64,000 nt of DNA, taken from assembly GCA_008360955.1 (NCBI GenBank), contig LUCM01010088.1, positions 17,684 through 81,683 of the forward strand, read 5' to 3'. Origin of the DNA: Fasciolopsis buskii. Lineage: Eukaryota > Platyhelminthes > Trematoda > Plagiorchiida > Fasciolidae. This document shows, in pieces, positions 12,975 through 24,239 of this stretch. A model generated the notes under the pieces. That model made no database searches. It was not told the origin of the DNA and worked only from the letters and a program-made list of their open reading frames with translations. Within the stretch, counting starts at the first letter, position 1. Every line of letters starts with the position of its first letter. The position numbers and the translations under genes were made by a program.

Positions 12975-13690
12975 CTTTCGGAAAGCTTCATAAGAACTCA
13001 TGTTCTCCCTTTCTGTATAAAAAATTTGCAGTTTATTCACAACAGACCCAGCGCCTACTAAACTATAGACATTTATTTAATATACATGTCCCATGGAAAC
13101 TTCACGTTGTTGCAACGAAATGCTTGCCATAATGATCTCATAAATGAATAATCAGCTAATAGAATGTGCTGTGATAGGCCATGCAAGTATACGTGCATCC
13201 CCGCAACAAAGACTTTTGTTTCATCCGTTTCATTATATACCTGTGCTTCAACTGAAACATTTTAGATCTCGCTGCCATTTTTAAAAACATGTATTGATGT
13301 AAAAAAGTTCAAATACAACATATATGTACATTTGTAGGCGTGTTTGTAACAATATGTTATAGTCATTACCCCTACCTTGGGCTCTATCATCGCCCACGGC
13401 AGCAGAACGCTGACTTGAATGTGAGGTAGTGATCTCGTTAGAGGGCGTAGCATGATCAGTCGGCCCCTGTCATGAACGTGAAGCGGTGTCCTCATTCGAA
13501 GTCGTAGCAGGCAGAGGACGTTGAAGACCCTGGCGTGATACGAGAGTATTGTCAGTAAGCTATAAAGAGTTGACATCAATTTCAGTAGGACTGGGCAAAA
13601 CGGCACCATCAGCTTGTACAACTTAGAGACGACCAATATCGAAGGCATCAAAGCGATCGAGTCCATCAACACTACCGGTCTCATTGCTAT
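12975..13690. other. No recognisable gene
   Basis: This is the 3' flank of the two-transmembrane gene and the outer flank of the gypsy remnant. No clear AATAAA is seen close behind the stop, and I could not identify a gypsy LTR here. Confidence 0.35.
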
Positions 13691-16120
13691 GAGAAACCAC
13701 GCGAAACTGGCTCTAGTGAGGCTGATTTACTGGCATGCGCACCGAATCAACACAGATAAATGCGCCCGCACAGGTAAGGAGTTCCGTTGAAGGCATTCGT
13801 TTCGATGGGACTGAATACCTGTCGCTGTTGTTAACAAATGAGAGCTTGAATAAGATTCTGCATGTGCTTATGCAATCAAATAGCATATGTATATACAACG
13901 AAAGAACCAAGGCTCCTTGTTATAAAGAATTCCCAAAGCCGTTGTTTTGGTATGCCAAACAAGTTCTGCGTAGAAGTAGTAGCAACCTTTCGCACCTATC
14001 GGGACTCTCGTGAAATTTGAGGGTTGCTTTCGACTAAAAATTCAATCACTCAATTAAATTGCTGGTTGCCACTTGATACGCGACCGTGAGGGCCCGCTCT
14101 TTATTCAGCAAATTAGAGACGGAAGGTGGCATATCGGACTCAAACGTTTGCTGTTGGTCAGTCGTGACGGTAGAGGGAAAACCATAAAAAGCTGTTAATC
14201 GTCCTAGTAAATTTCGGGCTAGTGATTTTATCGTGACAGTTGGGATGAATCATCTAGTGAATCTATCAATGCATTTTAACAGATAGTGCACCCATATGAT
14301 GACGTCAAGGGAATGACAATATCGATATTAACGCAATAAATGCAAGCAGTAGAAGCAGTAAGGGGGCCAATGGGAGAATCTGTTTGCCTGTTTTTTTCAG
14401 ATTGTTGGCGCCGCAAACATTGCTTAGACTACATACGAACATCTTTGGTAATGAACAGCTAAAAGACTAACTGCAATACCTAAATTTGCAACTCCATGCA
14501 AAACATCAAAGGCTAGAAGTCGACAAGTACAGGAAACAATCAGTCAAGGTATGTCAACAGATTTGTCATAGAGTGTCGTACCAGCATTTGTATTCAGTAA
14601 TACCTGAAGAAACTGTAGCAATGACAACTGAGTTATTTCCACGTAAGTCCTATCATTTGCTTGATCTACAGTGGCGGAAGGGATTTTCAGGACCGGCGAC
14701 ATAAATATGTTGCGTTTTGGATGTCACATTGGAGCTACAGCGTAGTTTGACCCGTTTTCGGTGTGACATAATTGCACCGTGAACTGAGAAATACAGTCTA
14801 GGTGTCTGACCTCTCTTGGAGTGTAGCGTTCCAATTTTATATGCCTTTAGGACCTCGGTGATTTGTATTTTTATGAACAAAATAGAACAATGGCCTTCAA
14901 CAGCGAGGCAAAATTGACTGATAGTGGTGTGTGACGCTAGTAGTTCCAGATCAAACGCATTGCATTCGGTTTCGGAGTAGGAAGAAATCCTTATTGGCTC
15001 CCGGATCCTGGAAGCAGATTGTTGCATGACCGTCACGACAGAAAAATCCGAAGCATCTACTGCTAGGCAGAAATTGGAAGATGCTTTTTGGGGTGACAAA
15101 TCTGGAACCATTTAATGCCAACTTGACCTCAAGAAAGACTAGTCTTGCGGCAAACGTAAGTGTTAATTTATGCGGATTATGACAGAATAAATCCGTTGAT
15201 AGAGACATTAGTTCAGCTTCTTGAGGGATGAAGCGACAAAGAAAATTTGCCATTCTCAAAAACGCTTTGAGCTCCTCATTCAAGGAGGACATAGCTGATT
15301 ACGAAGAAAGAAAAAGTTACCTTGCTAAGCTTAATATCTTTTCAACTGATCATGTGGCCAAGAATCGTTAGTTTTGTTTTGCCAAACTAGCTTCTGTTGG
15401 GATTGAATACCATTCGATTGATGGATAGGTTTAGAACATTAGAGTCAGGTTTTAGTTATGTTCATCTTCAGTCGATGGCGCGATTAACAATTCATCGATA
15501 TAAACTTAGACAAACTGTCTTGTAATACTGTCGATAAATCTCCCTAATGACCAAACGACACTAACCAACCCATAAAGCAAAGGTGGACGGTAAAACAAAC
15601 ATCTTAACGTCTTCAGCTGGGATTAGGCTTTGAAGGTATGCTTTTGCTAAATCGATTTTAGTAAATGCATTAGTGCCGTAATGTGACTCCGTGGGCTCGT
15701 ACATGTGGACTATTGGATAAATATCGAAATGGTTGATCGCGTTGGGTGCATGCAAGTGGCTAGATGGTCGTCATCTGACGGCATCCTCCTTTAAAAGTAC
15801 GTGCAGCGGCGAGGCCCAGGGAACGCGAGAAGGAAAAATAATGCCATTTTCACTTAAAGTGTGGAATCCATTTCTAACGGATGCTGGTTTGTTTGATGCC
15901 GACCACCGGGGTCGAGCCATGACTAGTGATCCGCTGATGGCTGTGCAATGAGCCACATAATTGGTCAGCGGAGCTACCTCTCTGAGGTGTTTACTTATGT
16001 TAAAGCCAATTTGGTAGCTTTTCGTTAGCATTTGTGAGCTTGCTAATTTGGTATTAATTCATTTGCTGCCAAAAGCAAAATCATTTCCAAACTGCGGATT
16101 GCGCAAAAATAGTCTAGATG
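13690..16120 (-). mobile_element. Ty3/gypsy retrotransposon pol remnant
   Basis: On the minus strand the pol domains appear in the Ty3/gypsy order. The RT start SRVPWASPLHVLLKE is at about 15,830-15,790. TKIDLAKAYLQSLIPAEDV is at about 15,665-15,605. A VYIDELLIA box at about 15,510-15,485 stands where VY(I/L)DD(I/L)LI is expected. The connection and RNase H region gives LAVDASDFSVVTVMQQ (about 15,060-15,010) and ECNAFDLELLASH. The integrase core gives CIDRFTR and GFPSTVTTDQQQTFES (about 14,250-14,140). Frameshifts and stops interrupt it throughout, and one of the two catalytic RT aspartates is glutamate. It is therefore a dead copy. Gag, protease and LTRs were not found. Confidence 0.85.
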
Positions 16121-19100
16121 GCTGTCACATTATCACCACTGGTTATCTTTTCAATGTTTCACAACCGATGTGGGCTCATCGTTGACGCGTTATCAACTAA
16201 TATATTTCTGGTTCATTACACACTAGTTTAGCCATTTTGAACCACTTTTAGGCAGCTGCAGGGTTCCAATTCTAAACGTTCTGTTTGCGCTCGACCAGAC
16301 ATGTCAAGACATATAAAATCGTGTAAACCACAAATACAACAAAATTCTCAGTGATTCACCAAGTGGAATTTAATGCTTGTAAAACAGTTGAGACGAATAT
16401 CACTCTCCATTATATGGGATGCATATAAGCAACAGCCAAAGTGTGTACTTACACTTACCTGTTTCATCATCATTGTTGCTGGAGGCACCACCGGGATACG
16501 GACAAAAATTACTGATAGCACTTTATGAAAGTATTTTGTTAACTGCCAGTTGAATAAAGTATGCCTGCGGGCTTATTTACTTCTTACCGTCACAAAATTA
16601 CTGAGGAAATATTTTGTTTACGACTACTGACGGCATAGGTGAAGTTGTAATATTAGTTTTATAGTAAAAGCCTTGGTGTCTCTGTTCTCGGCCTTATATT
16701 TTTCTGCGCAGAAATGAAGAAATCATATAAATGCCCGACAGTTACTATGCAATTATCTTGTCAAAATAGTGCTTACTAAAGACCAACAAACGGCATTCAT
16801 ATAGTAGGACCATAAATTTCCTGTTGCTCGCTATACAACTTTTACTCCGATGCACATAAAGCCTATGCTCAGGCTCTCGTAGTTTACATGGGTGGAAAAT
16901 TAACGGACTTCATTTCAGGTCAAATAGCATGCTTTTGCAGTCTATATGTACTATTTTTTTTACAATGGTTAATTTCAAAGTTCGTCGGCATAATCTCATT
17001 GAGATTGCTTTCATTCAGAAGTTCTTTTTGGCACCGTTTCATAAAATCAACCAACCAGTTCTCTAAATCAGAAGTTAACACATGACTCTAATATGCCGTT
17101 ATTGCATAAAAACGGACTTCTAATTATGCCAAACTCATTAATATACAGTGCCAATATTTGGGTCTTTGGATGGCACTATCTTCCTTTCGTTGCCATTTCT
17201 CTGCTTCATTTTTGTTTCTGCAACCAACAAATATGGTACTGCTGGCTACCATTATTATTGGTGGTTATATGCGACTATTCTTTGTTTTCATCCGTAAAGC
17301 TGGTATGCACTTTCAACAGCCCCTCTTCAATAAACCAAGCTCTCTCTGATTGCAAGATAAACAAAATCTCACCCTCCCAGCCGTGCAATAATATAGAGCA
17401 TAGAGAGTCCTAATCAAAGATGGTGTGTGCGAGTGCGTTGATTATTGCTGCAATTGGAAGCCATAGAATTTACTGACCAGAAGAAGGCAATTCATTCCTG
17501 TGTAATCAAATGACATCCCAAATAACCATTCAGAACAGCCTCAGCGAGCATTGTTAAGTAAGTACACTTTTATAAGTTGGTAAGGATTCATGTACAAGTT
17601 GCGCCAGCAAGTTTGGTTTGCTGCACGAACTATTTTATACTTATTGTAGTATGCACTGACTAATTTCTGGATTACCAAGTGTCGTATCATACGCAACATA
17701 TAAATTGCTGTCGAAGGACTAGCGGGAAGTTTGTTTCTTTATAATTAACTTTATAATCCAAGTGAATCTGGATTGTGCTGCAAAACAATTCCGTCTGAAG
17801 ACTTGGGATTTTATGCGGATGAACCTTATGCTTTCCTTATTGTCTGCAGCAAGTGTAGATGTCGCCATACACACTTACTTTACCTACCTGCAGACTTGCT
17901 TACGTTCGGCATTTCTTTTGTGAACCAAAGGTTCCTCTAGCTGAATAATAACGGCGTTCTTCCGATGTGTAGTTTGTTGGCTGAATTCAAAGCCAGAGCT
18001 CCCTGACCGATTTCTTTGGGCATTTGAATGCGAAACTGCCATCTTTGCTAGTTATCTTTGGCTTTTTGTAACAAAAAATATACTTACTGGTAGATAGTTG
18101 TGAAAAGTGAGCATCCAGTTGATCAGCGTACTAATTCTGCGAAAAAATGGTCAACCATGACCTTAAATTAATAGGTGCATTAAACATTGTAACATTCTCA
18201 TATACATTTAGTGTAAAACGTGGATTCGTTGCTGACACTTGATGCACCATTACTGCTGGATTAGGTAAACAAATTTTTGTCACTGAAAATGTTTCATTCA
18301 AAATATTTTGTACTTACAAATCAGTTTTTCCGCTCCATTTTATCATCCTTACCGGAAAAAATAAATTGGGCTAAGGACCATGTTACCATTGTACACTACC
18401 GACAAATTGCTTTGTTTAAGGGGCTTTTGGGCATGTGCAACAAAAAATTACTGTTAGTTTATATTAATTTAGATCGTACAACCATAAACGTCCATGTCTT
18501 CTGATTTACAAAACTGAGGAGACATGCTTCAGATGCGGGAAGACAAGTTCGACATCGGATAACAGGATACGCCAACCCTAGAACTCAGCAACAAAATACG
18601 ACCACAGGCGTCTCGGACTCTCTGACGTTACATTTACAATTGCTGGGAGCAGATTAAACCAAGCATTCGTCAAAGCGCAGCATATTGGGAGTGAAATATA
18701 CGCTAGTGAACTCACTAACTAAGGGTGTAGATCCTAAGCTAGGTCCTCCAACAAATGAATGGATAATATTAAAACAAGCAACACGGGGTTAACGACCTCG
18801 AGCAACGCAACAACAAAGCGATAAAAAAGCACGTCTCAAGTGCATTGATTTTTTGGCGCACATATATAGTTGGCTGTAGGGGGGAATGTAAGTTGGCATT
18901 TGATATAAAAAGACGACAGTCAGCCAGTAAAAAGAGGCAATGTTCAATGCAACTTTCAATAGATGAATCACATCCAAGAACGAGAGTAAGTTAAAAAATA
19001 AAGGTTTCTGGAGAAAATACACCCAAGTAGCAACTTCAGTTCTCCTGAAATGTGGGAAATTGCTTACTTTAACAATGTAAAATTGCACCAGCATGCTCTG

Positions 19101-21530
19101 CTCTTGGCAACTAACACAGCACTACCTACTCAAAAGAGGAAGGGATCCGACAATAGTGGTAAACAAAATGTAAAATAAGGTGAAGATTTATGTGGGGGAA
19201 GAAATATTTTTGCAGCAAGAATGCCAGTGTCTGCGGCATCTAGCCCGAAAGCACCATCATCAACCACCTCCGGGGCAATTCCATTTACTCCAAAGATGTG
19301 GTCTAACGCAAACTACAACAACCAATCCACTGGCCGTTTTGTTACCATTTTACATGTCATTGACTAATTAGTCAGGCCTATCTTCCCAACATTACTTATC
19401 GCGGACCACAGGATACAACGAAACTCACTCTTCAGCCATACACAAAACAAGCCTGAGCCTTTTTAATGCATCATTATTCAGTCCCTATTCTAAATATTGA
19501 ACCATAGCGCCCAGAACTTTAAGCTTAACCTCTGAATTCCTGATAAAATCCCTCGCCATATTCTAAGAATGACAAGAAAACAACGAGGCTCAACTGCTGA
19601 AGGTCTTCGCATATTTTCTACTCTCAGCGACCATATTTCTGGGCACAGCAGCAACGATATGATAGCGGCAGTGTAAATTGGACCTTAAATCGATGATTGA
19701 ACATCCAGAGGTTCCCACTGGTGCCTCAGTTAGAAAACATTTCATCCGCTAGAAAGCCATTAGGTGCGATACAACTACCAACGTAACCGTACATGTCCGT
19801 CTCACCTAATTCTCAGAAATTTCTGGAAAACGACATTAAGCTTCAAGCTAGTCCAATCTTGCAGCGGCACTTTACAAATGAAAATGTGCGAAAATAATCT
19901 CAAAGTAGCTGTTCCATCCTTCAGATAATCGGTGAAAACCTTCGGCTTCATTCAGTTGCATGACGTTTTCCGCATATTCCAAGTCAGGCAGTTTCTTGTC
20001 CGGGAAAATATCAATATCGCTATTTTTTACATGAGGATTAGGTTATCTTTATAAACGTTTGAATGGTAAAATGAAAAACAAGAGCTGGAAGAAGAAACTC
20101 TTCGGGAAACCACTTCTCAAGTTGAAGTCGTGTAACAGGTCACGGAAAGCATAAAATCTGTTTCAACTCAGCCAATACAGATTGGATAAGTGAAGTAATT
20201 TTATCTGGGACACTCTTCAGTGAGAGGTGGTGACGCAGAATTATACCGAATCAAAAACATTTACAGATAAATAAAAAGAGAACATGGGCCTAGGGGAGAT
20301 AACTCCGCTCCAGAGTTTGTCGGAGAGTCATAATTTGTGCAGCGCCGCCTGCTGGATTCTCACGCTTATGCCCGGATTAGATAATCGGCAGATAACAATG
20401 CCCAAAGAGAGGTTTAAGTGAAATACCTGTCGGAATAATTAGTTTGCGACTTTTGCATTAGGACTTGTCACCTTCCTGGTAAAGCCATACGATCATTAAT
20501 CCCACGGTCCCCCAGAAGTTTGCCGGTTTGCTTAGACCGATCCCGGACGTTATCTGTTCGTCACTCCCTTTGTACAGGGACAGAGGCAGTTTGTCCGGTC
20601 CTAAAGTTTCACGCGTTTTAGGAATTCGTGCTCCCTTGGTCAACTCTATTTGGTATGAAGGAGTAATATCTGTCCGTGCTTGTTTAAATGTAGGCCTAAT
20701 TGGAAGGTCTGCTGCGGCCTTGATCTAACTAGGCTGCATCTTAAAGTGTTATGCTCAAGGATCACGCCGAAGCTCTTAAAATTGAACCAAATAGCTACTG
20801 AAATCTTTGATCACTCCACTTCAAGTTGACCTCAGCGGGCCTGTATTCCTATTGCGCAACCGCAAGTATGGATTATAACAGGGTTGTTAACCAAACTCGG
20901 TAATCCAGAACAACAACACAGTCTCGCCCGATATCTTTAACCGAGTTTAGCGCGAAAGGCTACTGACAAAACCGCCCACGATCAAGTCCCGTCCAGCTCC
21001 CGTGGATATCAAATTTCTATGGTAAGTGAAACATTTCCATACGAAAGGATAAAGCTGTATCTCAGAAGTTCTTTTTGAATGGCGGCGTTTTTCAATACTT
21101 CGTACCCGTGCCCACCCCCAATAATTTACTATATATCAAATAAACGCAATCCAGTCCAAACCTTTCCCAGACGATGTGGTCCTGCATTGTTCCCTTTCTT
21201 ATTTTACTATCCTCTTAAAATCAAAAATAGTGAACACGACCACAGTGTTGTCAGTGTATTGCTGGATTCCAACTATAATAACACCTATTTCTAGGGTTTC
21301 CGCAATCACATTGATTTCAACAATTTGAAAACTTACCTCTCTCTCCTCTCTCATTTGGCATTCATTCATTGCACATTTATTTTTTTGATCTAACTAATCT
21401 AGGCTTAACATATTCTGCCTCTCTCCTTGGCTTAATTAACTTTTTTATTATGCTGATCCCGTTTCACACCTTAGCTTCTAGTTTGACGAGTAAAGATGGT
21501 TTTCTACTTCGGTCCAGACGTTTCTTTACC
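16120..21530. other. Long stretch without assignable gene
   Basis: Open frames up to about 106 codons occur, for example 17093-17413 and 17158-17349 (+), hydrophobic in both frames. Near 18,520 a + strand CFRCGK motif is followed by neither the His nor the last Cys of a zinc knuckle. No repeats with clear boundaries, RNA genes or splice-supported exons were recognised. Decayed retroelement sequence is likely but not demonstrable by eye. Confidence 0.3.
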
Positions 21531-21539
21531 CCTGGCTGC

Positions 21540-21880
21540 CCTCCGTTGTACAAGGATTAAATCGACCCCCCACTAGAATAGTGGATCTACTTGAACAGGT
21601 TCAACACAAAGCCATTGGTGTGATCAACAACCCCTTCTTATTGTTCAGTCTGAAGTCAATTAACCGTCCTCAGGCAGGTTCTTTAATGTTTTCTTTCTAT
21701 TGCCAATAATTTGGCTTTTGTTCTGCCGTTGACCCTTGTCCGCCCATCACGTTCTCAGACTCCTGGCCATCCTTACAAATTTTCTGTCCACAAATGATGT
21801 ATTCTGTAACACTGTGAAACACCACCGCTGTTTTCGCTTTTCCGCTCAACTGCAATCCCTCCATGTATAAAAATAGTCAG
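21540..21880 (+). mobile_element. CR1/jockey-like LINE, 3' RT fragment
   Basis: The + strand at about 21,573-21,690 encodes RIVDLLEQVQHKAIGVINNP, the thumb-region signature (L..VQ.KAIR.I..P) of jockey/CR1 reverse transcriptases. It is followed after a frameshift by LAFVLPLTLVRPSRSQTPG and HPYKFSVHK. These match the C-terminal region (...RPSRS...HPYK...) seen in related elements. Only this terminal part is recognisable. It is 5'-truncated and frameshifted. Confidence 0.65.
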
Positions 21881-23640
21881 CGGACTAGTTTTATGTGAAT
21901 TTTCTCATAGTCCTTTTTCATAGCAAATCGTTAGACTATGGAGCTTACGGGTTATGCTAAAAATCTCGCCTTGTTTGATGGAAAAAACGCTATTTAACAG
22001 TGCTTCAATGACATATGTATTCAAGCAGAATTTTGGGATATCTTCAGGTTTCCTCTGACCAAGTTCATATCAGTGCACCAGGACCAACCTCACAGCCTTA
22101 GTATAGACTCGACCTTTGACGGACAGCGATATTTAGCATCGACGCTACAGATGTTTCAAGTTATTGAATTTCAGTTAAGCATTCTGCATACTTGAGGAAC
22201 CCTCAGCTTGAGGAGTCGAAAGGCACACCCACGGTTTTTACAATGCATTTCAAAAATATTATGGGAATCATCCAGACAAACTCTTGCATTTTTACTACCT
22301 GATGTTTTAACATTCTGGGATTGATTGCCTTGTTATGGTGTTCCGAAAGCATGGTCTAAATCTGCGGTACATATGGGACGTAATTCAGCAAAGAATACTG
22401 CCCAGTTTCAAAAGGAACACAACATGGTAGATCAGATGAACGGGTTCGTTTTTCACGTTGATTGCACCGTCAGTTCATTTGAGAACAAGCAAAGTTTCAT
22501 CATCTCTTTTCATTCGATAGGCGACTTTAGGACAGAGGTGAACTACATAAAAGACAGTAATTCTGACCTCATGCGATCTACAAAAATTTGACAAAAGTCT
22601 CTCCCCTAGTACTCATTAATACGTAATAAAATCGGTAAAACGGGTCCAAAAAGAAAAGTACTGGGAGTACAATCGCCTGTGTTTTGCAGGCATCGTCAAC
22701 ACACTTGATGGGTCTTTTGGCTCTACTACACTTTTTGGTACCACAAACGTAGAATGACACAAAATTAACGGTGGACAGAATAGCATTTCACAAAGTTGTG
22801 GAGAATCAAATCTGTCCGCTTACTTTCTAATGTCGAGAGCAATAATTTAAATTGATGTCAGCCAAATTTTCTTAACACCTTGTATAATTCATTTTATTTA
22901 GAGCAAACCTTAGCAACTAAGATTTGGATGATGTGCGTCCTGAATGAGTATGGTTGGTTGCCAGGTATTCAGGTAACCAAAATCCTCACATCGCTTTCGG
23001 TAAAGTTGGATAGCTAGCAGTATTTTTACCACTACAGTCGTGCGCCCATAATCCAGTCACTTCCAGAACGGATAGATTACTTAGCTTATGAAATGCAGTG
23101 AGACGTACAAAGTAGTTATCTAGGATCTGTATGAAGTTCGCTTATTTTAATCGAGATATCTTGTCAGCTACGCTAGTGCTGGTTTGTACGATGGATATTG
23201 TTTGCTAGGCTCCTGTTAGTAACCACGTTAGTTTGTCTATATGACCTCCTTGCAAACCAACTATTTCTCTAACTTTGAATTTCCCATTAAGCATGGACAG
23301 TTTGTTTGGAAAGCTTTAAAAGCAGTTGTATCCATGAGTGCATGCACCTGCTGTTCCGTTTGTGTAGTTTGCTTTTATTTTTATTTTCCGATAAGAGGCA
23401 CAACATAAAATTGAGTCAAAATAAGCCTCAGTATTTGCGAAACTTCACTGCGGAGATCTTATGTCTCTCAAAATAAAACACAACCTAATTCACCAAGATC
23501 GAACGGTTTACTGTCTAAATAAACAATTAATATTTCATTCTCACAAGATGATATTGATACTTTTCCTTGCTATCTCGTGAGCTGTATAACATTACTTGAG
23601 TATGAACAGTGGCCTAATTTCAAAACTCAAATTTTGAATA
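21880..23640. other. No recognisable gene
   Basis: Only short chance-length frames such as 22325-22591 (+) are present. Nothing supportable was seen on either strand. Confidence 0.4.
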
Positions 23641-23710
23641 TGCATAACTATACATATATATTATATATATTATATATATGTATTATACATATATTATATA
23701 TTATACATAT
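23638..23710. repeat. AT microsatellite
   Basis: This is an uninterrupted tract of TA, TAT and ATA units with a few ACA interruptions. It directly abuts the inverted-repeat hairpin that starts at 23711. It could be a target site or a slippage-prone tail of that element. Confidence 0.9.
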
Positions 23711-23832
23711 GGCATTGGTTTGTTCGCTGAGCTGGGCAAGTTGATTGTAAAAGTTTCACCACCTATCGGGGTGACTTCGTCAGTGCTAACGTTTGCAATC
23801 AAACTGACCAGCTCAGAGGACAAACCAATGCC
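23711..23832. repeat. Inverted repeat (37-bp arms) with hammerhead-like core
   Basis: The arms are 23711-23747 and 23796-23832. They match as reverse complements at 32 of 37 positions and are separated by a 48-nt loop. On the minus strand the loop carries CTGACGA (23783-23777), then a CACC/GGTG stem, then GAAA (23757-23754). These are the two conserved blocks of a hammerhead ribozyme in the right order. The helix-II flanks are unequal (AGT against GT) and no clear UH cleavage site follows, so activity is doubtful. Hammerhead motifs are known in terminal repeats of Penelope-like elements, so this may be a solo terminal repeat. That origin is inference. Confidence 0.55.
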
Positions 23833-24197
23833 ATCCCGTTGAACCTTAGGTTCGAGAAAGAACAGCATTCTCTAACTTGCTATTATATATGTACATATCA
23901 CACAAGCCAGATTTTAGACTGCGCACCAAACAAAACAAGGTGCAGCGGCCGATGCAAGCATAAACATAATACGAGTAAAAGAAGAACGGAAAGCGAAAAT
24001 GAAACAGCAAAAAGAGAGTTCCAAACAAATACCTTATTTTGTAATACTGCATGCAGATCACAGCGAAAAAAATGCACTGCTGCAGTTGATTTCGTTTCTG
24101 AGCCATGTTTACTGGGATTTAAGTCAGCTGCTAATTTTAATCCATGCTGTTTCAACCTGACAACCGAGACTGTCATCTAAGTGGTAGGCATTCTGCT

Positions 24198-24230
24198 AGC
24201 TTTCTTCACTCCTTTGGAGTGAAGAAAGCT
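24198..24230. repeat. Perfect 15-bp hairpin
   Basis: Arms 24198-24212 and 24216-24230 are perfect reverse complements, with a TTT loop. It lies about 370 bp from the inverted repeat at 23.7 kb. No coding frame or terminator role is apparent. It may be the tip of a small inverted-repeat transposon or part of the same element as the larger hairpin. Confidence 0.7.
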
Positions 24231-24239
24231 CAGGGCCAG

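Noticed and set aside
18500..18570. CCHC zinc knuckle of a gag protein (CFRCGK)
   Set aside because: Only the first two cysteines are present. The histidine and last cysteine are missing and the surrounding frame has stops.
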